This document shows, one piece after another, positions 42,272 through 50,906 of a stretch of 64,000 nt of DNA; position 1 is the stretch's first letter, and the number at the start of each line of letters is the position of its first letter. A program made the translations under genes and the position numbers. Under the pieces are notes generated by a model. It did not search any database and had not been told where the DNA came from. It saw only the letters and a program-made list of their open reading frames with translations. Source of the stretch: Streptomyces sp. ISL-98 (GTDB taxonomy: Bacteria; Actinomycetota; Actinomycetes; Streptomycetales; Streptomycetaceae); the NCBI RefSeq assembly GCF_018614055.1, contig NZ_JAGGPB010000034.1, positions 186,001 through 250,000 on the forward strand, written 5' to 3'.

Positions 42272-44026
42272 TCATACGCTCGCGGGGCCCAGTACGACGC
42301 AGGACTCGGGCGGCAGGCGCAGCTGTCCGTCGGGGCCGGGCGGCGTGACCGGCTCCCAGGCCGCCAGTACGACGCTGCGGCCATTGCGGCCGAGGCCGAT
42401 CGTGGCAGGCTCCTTCGACAGGTTCACCGCGACCCGGACGTCGCCGCGCCGGTACGCCAGCCAGCGTGCCGCCTCGTCGTACGCGACCTTCACCGCCGCC
42501 AGGTCCGGGTCGGCGAGGTCGGGCCGCTTGCGGCGCAGGGTGATCAACTCGCGGTACCAGGCGAGGATCCGTGCATGCGGCGCGACCGCCGGCTCCGACC
42601 AGTCCAGGCAGGAGCGCTCCCTGGTCCGCGGGTCCTGCGGGTCGGGGATGTCATCCTCTGCCCATCCGTGCGCGGCGAACTCCCGCCGCCTGCCTGCCCG
42701 TACGGCCTCGGCGAGCTCCGGGTCGGTGTGGTCGGTGAAGAACTGCCAGGGCGTGCGGGCCGCCCACTCCTCGCCCATGAACAGCATCGGCGTGAAGGGG
42801 CCGGTGAGGACGAGGGTGGCGGCGCAGGCGAGCAGCCCGGGGGAGAGGGACGCCGAAAGCCGGTCGCCGAGCGCCCTGTTGCCGACCTGGTCGTGGGTCT
42901 GGGCGTAGGAGAGGAAGCGGTGCGCCGGGGTCTTCGTGCGGTCCACGGGGCGGCCGTGGGTGCGGCCCCGGAAGGTCGAGTACGTACCGTCGTGGAAGAA
43001 GACGTGGGTCAGTGCCTTGGCGAGCGCGCCGATCGGTGCGCGGGCGAAGTCGGCGTAATAGCCCTGGGACTCGCCGGTCAGGGTGGTGTGCAGAGCGTGG
43101 TGGAAGTCGTCGTTCCACTGGGCGTGCAGACCCAGCCCGCCCGCCTCGCGCGGGGTCGTCGTCCGCGGGTCGCACAGATCCGACTCGGCGATCAGGAACA
43201 GCGGCCTGCCGGTCTCGGCCGCGAGCGTGTCCACGGCCGTGGACAGCTCTTCGAGGAAGGTCAGAGCACGCGTGTCGGCGAGGGCGTGGACCGCGTCGAG
43301 CCGCAGTCCGTCGATGCGGTAGTCGCGCAGCCACGCGAGCGCGCTGTCGAGCAGATACGTACGGACCTCGTCGGATCCCGGGGCGTCGAGGTTGACGGCC
43401 GAGCCCCAGGGGGTGTGGTGGGTGTCGGTGAAGTACGGGCCGAAGAGGGGCAGGTAATTGCCGGAGGGGCCGAGGTGGTTGTGCACCACGTCGAGCACGA
43501 CACCGATGCCGAGACCGTGCGCGGTGTCGACAAAGCGCTTCAGCCCTTCCGGCCCGCCGTACGGCTCGTGCACGGCCCACAGCGACACGCCCTCGTACCC
43601 CCACCCGTGAGTGCCGGGGAACGGGCATACCGGCATCAGCTCGACGTGGGTGACCCCCAGCTCCGCCAGATGGCCGAGCCGGCGGGCGGCGGCGTCGAAG
43701 GTGCCCTCCGGGGTGTACGTACCGATGTGCAGCTCGTACAGCACCGCGCCCGGCAGCGGGCGCCCCCTCCAACCACCAGTCCACGCGAAGGTGTTGTGGT
43801 CCACGACCGCGCTGAGCCCGTCGGGTCCTTCTGGCTGGCGACGCGAGCGCGGGTCGGGCAGCACATGGCCGTCGTCGAGTACGAAACCGTAGCGATCGCC
43901 GTCGCCCGCCTCGGCCTCGGCGGTCCACCACCCGTCCCGGCCCGGATCGCGCTCCATTGCATGGGTCTCGCCCCCCAGCCGGAGCGCGACCCGGTCGGCC
44001 TGTGGTGCCCACACCTCGAAAAGCAC
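42272..44026 (-). CDS. treZ: Malto-oligosyltrehalose trehalohydrolase TreZ
   Basis: A 584-residue GH13 enzyme that releases trehalose from the maltooligosyl-trehalose made by TreY. It has an N-terminal CBM48-like domain (MLFEVWAPQADRVALRL), the core motifs VVLDVVHNHLGPSGNY, IDGLRLDAVHAL (nucleophile Asp), and LFLIAESDL (acid Glu), then QTHDQVGNRALGDRL. The start is GTG 44026 with GAGAGGGG just upstream. TreY is at 47205, so treZ and treY are close but not in one transcript: three genes lie between or opposite. Confidence 0.94.
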   Translation of the reverse strand: MLFEVWAPQADRVALRLGGETHAMERDPGRDGWWTAEAEAGDGDRYGFVLDDGHVLPDPRSRRQPEGPDGLSAVVDHNTFAWTGGWRGRPLPGAVLYELHIGTYTPEGTFDAAARRLGHLAELGVTHVELMPVCPFPGTHGWGYEGVSLWAVHEPYGGPEGLKRFVDTAHGLGIGVVLDVVHNHLGPSGNYLPLFGPYFTDTHHTPWGSAVNLDAPGSDEVRTYLLDSALAWLRDYRIDGLRLDAVHALADTRALTFLEELSTAVDTLAAETGRPLFLIAESDLCDPRTTTPREAGGLGLHAQWNDDFHHALHTTLTGESQGYYADFARAPIGALAKALTHVFFHDGTYSTFRGRTHGRPVDRTKTPAHRFLSYAQTHDQVGNRALGDRLSASLSPGLLACAATLVLTGPFTPMLFMGEEWAARTPWQFFTDHTDPELAEAVRAGRRREFAAHGWAEDDIPDPQDPRTRERSCLDWSEPAVAPHARILAWYRELITLRRKRPDLADPDLAAVKVAYDEAARWLAYRRGDVRVAVNLSKEPATIGLGRNGRSVVLAAWEPVTPPGPDGQLRLPPESCVVLGPASV

Positions 44027-44222
44027 TGGCGGCCCCTCTCGTCGACGATGCCGCCCACCATGGTGCGTCAGGAGAGGGTGATCCGCTCGTACATCACCAC
44101 TTCCGCGTCACTTCAAGTCGGCCTCCTGCGCAGTGCGAGTGGACGGACCACGGTAATGATCTTGTGGCGTGGGTCGGGGCTTTTCTGGACACTTGAGCCT
44201 GGTCGGACCGACAATCAGCTTT

Positions 44223-44771
44223 GTGACGTCCTCCTTCGAGTTCCCCACGTATCCCGCGCGGCTGTCCGACGCCGAGCGCGATCGTGCCCTCGGGGTGCTC
44301 AGAGAAGGGGCGGCCCAGGGCAAGTTGTCGCACGACACCTTCGTGCGCCGCATGGAACTCGCCCTCACCGCCCGCAGGTCCGACGAACTGGCCGTGCTCA
44401 CCGCCGACCTGGAGACCGACGGCCGCTGGTCGCGGGCGCTGTTCGCCGCAGTGGGCCGCGCATCGGCCTTCTCCGTACGGCTGCGCAGGGCGTGGCAGTC
44501 GGAGCGGCTGCCGAAGCTGCTGTTCCCCGTACCCGGACCGTATCCGCTGCGCATCGGGCGTGATCCGGCGAACGGACTGCGGCTCAGCCACGAGACGGTC
44601 TCGCGCGTGCACGCCGAACTGTCCGCACAGGGCGACAGGTGGATCCTGCGCGACCTCGGCTCGACCAACGGGACGTCCGTCAACGGGCGCCGGGTCACGG
44701 GAGCCGTGTTGGTACGGGACGGGGACCAGGTGAGTTTCGGGCGGATGAGCTTCCGGCTCTCCTCGCGCTGA
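44223..44771 (+). CDS. DUF1707 and FHA domain protein
   Basis: A 182-residue two-domain protein. Residues 10-62 form a DUF1707 unit (ARLSDAERDRALGVLREG and TARRSDELAVLTADLE), common at the start of actinobacterial membrane or regulatory proteins. Residues 100-175 form a forkhead-associated domain with the phosphothreonine-binding marks RIGRD, SHETVSRVHAEL and DLGSTNGT. It should bind a phosphorylated partner of a Ser/Thr kinase. It has no membrane span. The start is GTG 44223 by domain position, but its ribosome site is weak. Divergent from treZ over 196 bp in which I see no other feature. Confidence 0.85.
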   Translation: MTSSFEFPTYPARLSDAERDRALGVLREGAAQGKLSHDTFVRRMELALTARRSDELAVLTADLETDGRWSRALFAAVGRASAFSVRLRRAWQSERLPKLLFPVPGPYPLRIGRDPANGLRLSHETVSRVHAELSAQGDRWILRDLGSTNGTSVNGRRVTGAVLVRDGDQVSFGRMSFRLSSR

Positions 44772-44901
44772 GCCGGGGGTCTTCCCGCCGTCGGGGTGGG
44801 GTTAACCACAGAAGAGCCCCGGTCGCTGGCACCAGTGACCGCGACGTACCGAACCAGGACGCTGATCAAGAAGAGATAAGCGTCCTGGGGAGGGAACCGC
44901 A

Positions 44902-47124
44902 ATGGCGGTCAGAGGTCAGCCGGTCACGGTCGGAATCGCGCGATGGTGCGCCACACATCCATGGCGGGCCATCGTCGGCTGGCTGCTGTTTCTCGTCGTG
45001 TGCGTCGGCGCGGGCAGCGCGGTGGGGACGAACAAGGGGCAGTTCTCCGACTTCTGGATCGGCGAGGCGGGCCGGGCCGAGGCCATCGCCGCCGACGCCG
45101 GGCTGACGCCCCCGCCGGTCGAGCGGGTGCTGATCACGGCGGACCGCGGAAAGGGGGGCAAGCCCGGCGCGGCCGCCGAAGACGCCGCGCGCGACGTGCA
45201 GCGGCGGATGAAGGACCTGCCCGCCGTCGTCTCGGTCGCCGAGCCGAAGGCCGCGCGGAACGGCTCCGGGCTCATGGTCGCCGTCACCCTGCGCGGCGAC
45301 AAGGAGACCGCCAAGGAGGACGTCGACGCGCTGCTGAAGCAGACCGAGGCAGTCGCGAGCGAGCACCGGGACCTGCGGATCGAGCAGACCGGCAGCGCGT
45401 CCCTCTCCAACGGGGTCAACGACAAGCAGGGACAGGACCTTCAACGCACCGAGGCCATCAGCCTGCCGGTCACCTTCATCATCCTGTTCGTCGTCTTCGG
45501 GGCGGTCCTCGCAGCCGGCATCCCCGTGATCCTCGCCGTCTTCGCCTTCGCCGGAGCGGTGGGGCTCTACGGCCTCGCCTCCTGGATCACACCCGACGCG
45601 GGCGGCGCGGCGCTCAGCGTCATCTTCATGATGGGCATGGCCGTCGGCGTCGACTACTCGCTCTTCTACCTGAAGCGGGCCCGCGAGGAGCGCGAGCGTA
45701 CGGGCGGCACGATCAGCCACGCCGCGGCCGTCGAACTGGCCGCCGCCACCTCGGGCCGCGCCATCTTCGACTCGGGCCTTGCCGTCGCTTTCGCACTCGG
45801 CGGCCTCTACCTGATGGACGACGTGATCTTCTCGTCGATCGCCTCCGGGGCGATCCTGGTCACCCTCGTCGCGGTGGCGGGATCGCTGACCGTACTGCCC
45901 GCGCTGCTCGCCAGGCTCGGGCACCGTACGGACGGCCGCCGGGGCAGGCGCCGCACGGCCCGTCGCGCCCCGGAGCAGAGCCGGATGTGGTCCGCCATGC
46001 TGCGGCCGGTCATGCGCAGGCCGCTCGTCACGCTGCTCATCGGTCTCGCCGCCACGGCGGCCCTCGCCCTGCCCACGCTCGGCATGAAGCTCGGCACCGA
46101 GGGCAAGGACACGTTCCCCGACAGCGTGGCCGCCGTGGCGACGTACGAGCGTCTGACGGCCGCCTATCCGGCCGACGGGATCGCCCACCTCGTGCTCGTA
46201 CGGTCCGACGCGGCCCATGCGGAGCAGGCGAAGGCCGCCCTGCGGAAGCTCGCCGACCGGACCAGCGGCAATGAACTCTTCGCTCAGGAGGGGGCGCCGC
46301 AGTTGCGCACCTCGCAGGACGGGCGCGCGGCGATGCTGACCCTGCCCGTCCCCTACGCCGAGAACGGCACTCAGGCGGACCGCTCCCTGGCACTGCTGCG
46401 CGACGAGCTCCTGCCGGCGACTGTCGGCAAGGTGGCCGGCACCGAGTCGGCCGTCAGCGGGGAGATCGCCTACGGCGCGGACTACGCGGCACACCAGGAG
46501 GAGCGGCTGCCCTGGGTGATCCTCTTCGTGTCGCTGGCGACGCTGGCCATCATGTACGCCGCCTTCCGGTCCGTCGTCATGGCCGTGCTGAGCGTGCTGC
46601 TCAACCTGGCCGCCGTGATGGTCTCCTGGGGCGTGCTGACCCTGGTCTTCCAGGGCACCTGGGCGGAAGGGCCGCTCGGTTTCGACTCCACCGGATTCGT
46701 CGGATCGCGTACGCCGCTGATGGTCTTCGCCATCCTGGTCGGCCTCTCCACCGACTACCAGATCTTCGTGGTCAGCCGGATCAAGGAAGCCGTCCGGCGC
46801 GGCATACCGACGCGCGAGGCAGTGGTGGACGGAATCGCAGGCTCCGCGAGCGTCGTCACCAGCGCCGCCGTCATCATGGTGTCGGTCTTCGTCAGCTTCC
46901 TCTTCATCGACCGCATCGAGATGAAGCAGATCGCCGTGGGCCTCACGGTGGCGGTGCTGTTCGACGCAGTGGTGCTGCGGGCACTGATCCTGCCGTCGGC
47001 GATGGCACTGCTCGGAGACCGCTGCTGGTGGTCGCCGTGGAGCACCGCGCCGGGGCGCGGGGAGCCGGCCGGAGCGGCGCTGCCTCGTCCTACTGCTGGT
47101 GCGGGCCACGGCCCGCGAGCGTAA
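44902..47124 (+). CDS. MMPL family RND-type transporter
   Basis: A 740-residue membrane exporter with the MmpL layout: helix 1 (WRAIVGWLLFLVVCVGAG), a large external loop to about 185, a five-helix bundle (FIILFVVFGAVLAAG, FMMGMAVGVDYSLFYLKR with the proton-relay DY pair), a second external loop and a second bundle (LVGLSTDYQIFVVSRIKEA). Substrates in actinobacteria are lipids or siderophores. GGGAGGG precedes the ATG. The last roughly 30 codons (Pro/Gly/Ala-rich) overlap a minus-strand gene remnant, so the C-terminus has no family match and was probably gained by readthrough. Confidence 0.92.
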   Translation: MAVRGQPVTVGIARWCATHPWRAIVGWLLFLVVCVGAGSAVGTNKGQFSDFWIGEAGRAEAIAADAGLTPPPVERVLITADRGKGGKPGAAAEDAARDVQRRMKDLPAVVSVAEPKAARNGSGLMVAVTLRGDKETAKEDVDALLKQTEAVASEHRDLRIEQTGSASLSNGVNDKQGQDLQRTEAISLPVTFIILFVVFGAVLAAGIPVILAVFAFAGAVGLYGLASWITPDAGGAALSVIFMMGMAVGVDYSLFYLKRAREERERTGGTISHAAAVELAAATSGRAIFDSGLAVAFALGGLYLMDDVIFSSIASGAILVTLVAVAGSLTVLPALLARLGHRTDGRRGRRRTARRAPEQSRMWSAMLRPVMRRPLVTLLIGLAATAALALPTLGMKLGTEGKDTFPDSVAAVATYERLTAAYPADGIAHLVLVRSDAAHAEQAKAALRKLADRTSGNELFAQEGAPQLRTSQDGRAAMLTLPVPYAENGTQADRSLALLRDELLPATVGKVAGTESAVSGEIAYGADYAAHQEERLPWVILFVSLATLAIMYAAFRSVVMAVLSVLLNLAAVMVSWGVLTLVFQGTWAEGPLGFDSTGFVGSRTPLMVFAILVGLSTDYQIFVVSRIKEAVRRGIPTREAVVDGIAGSASVVTSAAVIMVSVFVSFLFIDRIEMKQIAVGLTVAVLFDAVVLRALILPSAMALLGDRCWWSPWSTAPGRGEPAGAALPRPTAGAGHGPRA

Positions 47125-47203
47125 GGAAGGTTTCACCGACTGCTTCGGAGAGGGGTGGGTGGGCGTGGACGTGGCGGGCGACGTCGGAGGGTTCGGCGTC
47201 CCG
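47090..47203 (-). pseudogene. C-terminal remnant of a dihydrolipoyl-dehydrogenase-like flavoprotein gene
   Basis: On the minus strand, directly after the treY stop, a 37-codon open stretch encodes RHVHAHPPLSEAVGETFL and ends GRGPHQQ before a stop at 47090. HAHPPLSEAVGE is the hallmark C-terminus of pyridine-nucleotide disulfide oxidoreductases (Lpd, mercuric reductase and relatives), where the His and Glu form the active-site pair. The rest of such a gene is absent, because treY occupies the upstream sequence. It is therefore a leftover of a deletion, and it overlaps the MMPL 3' end on the other strand. Confidence 0.75.
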
Positions 47204-47204
47204 G

Positions 47205-49577
47205 CTACCGCTCCTCTCCTCCCGCCCGGGTCAGGAGCGACACCGGACGTTCCGTGAAGAGCTCAGCCACCCGCACCCGCCCGCTGAACTCCCGCCCCGG
47301 CGCCAGCACATCACCCCACCGTCCCTCCGGCAGCACCAGCTCCGTATCGCGCCAGCCGCCCGCCTCCGCCAGCCGCAGCGAGAGCCGGGTGACGGCCGTT
47401 ACGGCCTCCCCGGAGCGGCAGAACGACACGCAGTGGCCGGCCGCCGGGCCCACCGCCGTCAGCGGTGTGTACGTACCCGTCTCACCGAACGCGTCGGGCC
47501 GCTCGCGCCGCAGCCGCAGAGCCGCCTGCGTCACCGCGTATTTCTCACTGGACAGGCCGTGGGGCGACGCCGGGACGGTGAAGCCGACCGGGCGCCGGTT
47601 GTCGGGGTCCACCAGCGCGCGGAACTCCCCCTCCGTGCCCTGATAGAGATCCGGAACGCCCGGCATGGTCAGGTGGACCAGCGCGGCCCCCAGCACATTG
47701 GCCCGTACGTACGGATCGAGTTCCCGCGAGAACGCCGCCACCGTTTCGAACGGCGGTCCCGCAGGCCCCGCCGCCACGAAGTCGGCCACCGCCTGCTCGT
47801 ACGCCTGGTCCTGCTCGGTCCAGCTGGTGTGCAGCCCCGCCTCCCTCACGGCCTTGAGCAGCGCAGGCGTCAGCCTCTGCGCGTCGGGCGTGCCGAAGCC
47901 GAGGGCGGTCTGCCAGGCCGTCCAGGCCAGATGCGGATCGGGGGCGGGTACAGCGGTCCCCTCGGCCAGCTGCCGCATCAGCCCCGCCCACCGCCCGGGG
48001 CACTCGGACAGCACCGCGATACGGGCCCTGACGTCCGCGCTGCGCTTCGTGTCGTGCGTGGACAGCACGGTGCCGGTGCCCGGCCAGTCGCGCGCCAGCC
48101 GGGCGCAGAAGGCATGGAAGTCCTCGGGGCTCACCCAGGGCGTGCCCGGATCCCCGCCCACCTCGTTCGCCGAGATCAGCGGCACGTACCGGTAGAAGGC
48201 CGTGTCCTCCACCGACTTCGCGCGCAGCGCCGAAGCCGTCTGCGCGAAACGCGCGCAGAAGGCCGATGGGTCGGGGCCCGGACCCAGCCTCCCCAGCGCC
48301 AGATCCCGCACCAGATCCACGACCGACGCCTCCTCCCGTACGGCGAACCCCTCCTTCACCTGCCGCACGGCCGCCACCGGTACAGCGGCCTCCGCACTCT
48401 CGGGACAGGGCCCGCCCGCCGTCACGTACGGCCGGTACACCGGCACCCGCACCAGCAGCTCCCGCACCGCCGCGCGCAGGGCCCACGGCGCGTGGTCGCC
48501 CAGCCCCGGATCCGCCGCGCAGATGCGCTCCGCCGTACGGACCAGGAAGTCGGTCTCGGCGGCCAGCTCATGGGTGAGCACCCGGTACGCGGCCCTGCGC
48601 ACCGTCGCCTCCCAGTAGCCGCCCCGGTCACCCGTCGGGCCCGCGAAGTCCCGGTAGTGGCGGAGCAGTTCCCCCGCGCCCGAGGGGTCGGTGAAGAGCC
48701 CGTCGATCCGGTACAGCGCGTCGTACCCCGTCGTACCGGCGACCGGCCACTCCGCCGGCAGCCGCTCGTGCCCCGTAAGAATCTTCTCGACGACGGTCCA
48801 GCGGCCCCCGACCGCCTCCCCGAGCTGCCGCAGATACGCCTCGGGATCGGCGAGCCCGTCCGGGTGATCGATGCGCAGACCGTCCAGCACACCCTCCCGT
48901 ACGAGATCGAGGACCTTCGCGTGCGAGGCCGCGAAGACCTCCGGGTCCTCCACCCGGACGCCGATCAGCTCGGAGATCGTGAAGAAGCGCCGGTAGTTGA
49001 GCTCGGTCCGCGCCAGCCGCCACCACCCGAGCCGGTACCACTGGGCATTGAGCAGCTCGGGCAGCGGCAGCCGCGCCGTGCCCTCGCGCAGCGGGAACGC
49101 GTGGTCGTAGTAGCGCAGGACGTCGCCGTCGACCGTCAGGGCGTCCAGTTCGTCACCGATCCGGTGCGCCAGCACGGGCAGCAGGACCTTGCCGCCGCCC
49201 GCCTCCCAGTCGATGTCGAACCATCGGGCGTACGGCGACCCTGGCCCCTCTCTGAGTACCTCCCACAGAGGCCGGTTGAGACTCTCCGGAGCCGGTACGG
49301 CCATATGGTTCGGCACGATGTCCAGGACCAGGCCGAGGCCGTGCGAGCGTGCCGTGCGCGACAGGGCGCGCAGGCCCTTCTCGCCGCCGAGCTCGGCCCG
49401 TACGCGTGCGTGGTCCACGACGTCGTACCCGTGCTGAGAGCCGGGCACGGCTTCCAGTACCGGCGAAAGATGCAGGTGCGAGACACCGAGTGCGGCCAGA
49501 TGGGGCACCGCCTCCTCGGCCGAGGAGAAGGGGAAGTCGGAGCTGAGCTGCAGACGATAGGTGGCGGTGGGCGTCAT
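47205..49577 (-). CDS. treY: Malto-oligosyltrehalose synthase TreY
   Basis: A 790-residue GH13 enzyme that turns the reducing-end alpha-1,4 bond of maltodextrins into the alpha,alpha-1,1 bond of trehalose. Motifs: TPTATYRLQLSSDFPFSSA at the start, GLVLDIVPNHMAV, LDGLRIDHPDGLADP (nucleophile Asp), WTVVEKILTGHERLP (acid Glu) and VLSTHDTKRSADVRAR. Works with TreZ. ATG 49577 is chosen at the start of the conserved core. An upstream in-frame start (49646) would overlap the divergent MFS promoter. Confidence 0.95.
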   Translation of the reverse strand: MTPTATYRLQLSSDFPFSSAEEAVPHLAALGVSHLHLSPVLEAVPGSQHGYDVVDHARVRAELGGEKGLRALSRTARSHGLGLVLDIVPNHMAVPAPESLNRPLWEVLREGPGSPYARWFDIDWEAGGGKVLLPVLAHRIGDELDALTVDGDVLRYYDHAFPLREGTARLPLPELLNAQWYRLGWWRLARTELNYRRFFTISELIGVRVEDPEVFAASHAKVLDLVREGVLDGLRIDHPDGLADPEAYLRQLGEAVGGRWTVVEKILTGHERLPAEWPVAGTTGYDALYRIDGLFTDPSGAGELLRHYRDFAGPTGDRGGYWEATVRRAAYRVLTHELAAETDFLVRTAERICAADPGLGDHAPWALRAAVRELLVRVPVYRPYVTAGGPCPESAEAAVPVAAVRQVKEGFAVREEASVVDLVRDLALGRLGPGPDPSAFCARFAQTASALRAKSVEDTAFYRYVPLISANEVGGDPGTPWVSPEDFHAFCARLARDWPGTGTVLSTHDTKRSADVRARIAVLSECPGRWAGLMRQLAEGTAVPAPDPHLAWTAWQTALGFGTPDAQRLTPALLKAVREAGLHTSWTEQDQAYEQAVADFVAAGPAGPPFETVAAFSRELDPYVRANVLGAALVHLTMPGVPDLYQGTEGEFRALVDPDNRRPVGFTVPASPHGLSSEKYAVTQAALRLRRERPDAFGETGTYTPLTAVGPAAGHCVSFCRSGEAVTAVTRLSLRLAEAGGWRDTELVLPEGRWGDVLAPGREFSGRVRVAELFTERPVSLLTRAGGEER

Positions 49578-49658
49578 GCGAACGTACGTACCCGAATTGG
49601 CGGCTTCTGTGTCATCGGCCCATGCGTCCGTGTCCTGACACCGCATTACGTTCGCCCG

Positions 49659-50906
49659 ATGTCAGGAACTCTTCGTACGTATCGCGAGGTGCTGGCCCTG
49701 ACGGGGCCCGTGCTGCCCGTCGTTTCCTTCCTCGGCAGGCTGCCGACCGCGATGTGCCAGCTCGGCAGCCTGCTCCTGGTCGCCGAGACGAGCGGCAGCC
49801 TGGCCACCGCGGGACTGGTCGGCGGAGCCCTCGCGGCCGGTCAGACGGTCGGCGGCCCGCTGCTGGGCCGAACGGCCGACCGCCACGGCCAGCGCACCGT
49901 CGTCCTGGTCGCCGCCCTCGTCAACGCGGTCGCCGTGGCCGCGCTCGTCGTCGCCGCACTCGCCCACACCGGTACGGCCTGGCTCGCCCTCATCGGAGCC
50001 GCCGCCGGGGCGAGCGTGCCGCAGGTCGGCCCCATGGCCCGTACGCGCTCGGTCGCCCTCGCCCGCCGAGGCGGCGCGGACGACCGGCTCATCGGCACCG
50101 TCCTGTCCTTCGAAGGCACCCTCGACGAGGTGTCGTTCGTGCTGGGCCCCGCCCTCGTCGGCCTGGCGGCGGCCCTCGCTCATCCGGCGGCGGCGCTGCT
50201 CGTGGCCGCAGGACTGCTGGCCGTATGCGGCACCTGGTTCGCCCTGCATCCGACGGCGGCCCCCATACGCCCCGCGTCCCGGCAGGCATCCCCCGTACGT
50301 ACGAGCCTGCCCGGCGCGGTGTACGCCCTGCGCACCGCGATGGTCCTCCAGGGCGCCATGTTCGGCGCCTCACAGGCGGGCATCACCGCCCTCACAGGGC
50401 AGCTCGGCCGGCCGGAACAGGCTGGGCTCGTCTACGCGGCGATGGGCGTCATGAGCGCGGCCGCGGGGCTCGCGATGGCGGCTGTACCGGGCAGGATCAC
50501 CCTGACGGCCCGTTGGCGCACCGCGACGGCCGCGCTGATCGTGCTTTCCGTACCGCTGCTGTTCGTACAGTCCCTGTGGGCCCTGTACGCCGTGGTCGTC
50601 GTGCTCGGTGTCGCGTACGCGCCCCACCTGATCACGATTTTCGGCCTGACCGAACGGATTGTCCCGGAGAGCAGGATGGCGGAGTCGATGGCCTTCCTGA
50701 CGAGCGGCGTCGTCGGCGGCCAGGCCCTGGCGCTCGCCCTGTCGGGGCGCCTCGCCGAGAGCAACGGGGCGCCCGCGGCCTTCGCCGTGGCGGTGGCGGC
50801 GGCCACGCTGTGCGCGGTCCTCGCCTGGGCCACCCGCCCCGCCACGGCACAGACACCGCCTACGCCGGCCGCTGCAGCACCACCAGAGATCGCCCGATCA
50901 GCGTGA
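49659..50906 (+). CDS. MFS transporter
   Basis: A 415-residue major facilitator with about 12 membrane helices and the loop 2-3 motif GRTADRHGQRTVVL. It resembles small-molecule or sugar efflux proteins of actinobacteria, but the cargo cannot be inferred. It is divergent from treY and its 3' end overlaps the convergent glgX gene by 47 bp, an unusually long overlap that the C-terminal Pro/Ala-rich tail accommodates. Confidence 0.87.
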   Translation: MSGTLRTYREVLALTGPVLPVVSFLGRLPTAMCQLGSLLLVAETSGSLATAGLVGGALAAGQTVGGPLLGRTADRHGQRTVVLVAALVNAVAVAALVVAALAHTGTAWLALIGAAAGASVPQVGPMARTRSVALARRGGADDRLIGTVLSFEGTLDEVSFVLGPALVGLAAALAHPAAALLVAAGLLAVCGTWFALHPTAAPIRPASRQASPVRTSLPGAVYALRTAMVLQGAMFGASQAGITALTGQLGRPEQAGLVYAAMGVMSAAAGLAMAAVPGRITLTARWRTATAALIVLSVPLLFVQSLWALYAVVVVLGVAYAPHLITIFGLTERIVPESRMAESMAFLTSGVVGGQALALALSGRLAESNGAPAAFAVAVAAATLCAVLAWATRPATAQTPPTPAAAAPPEIARSA

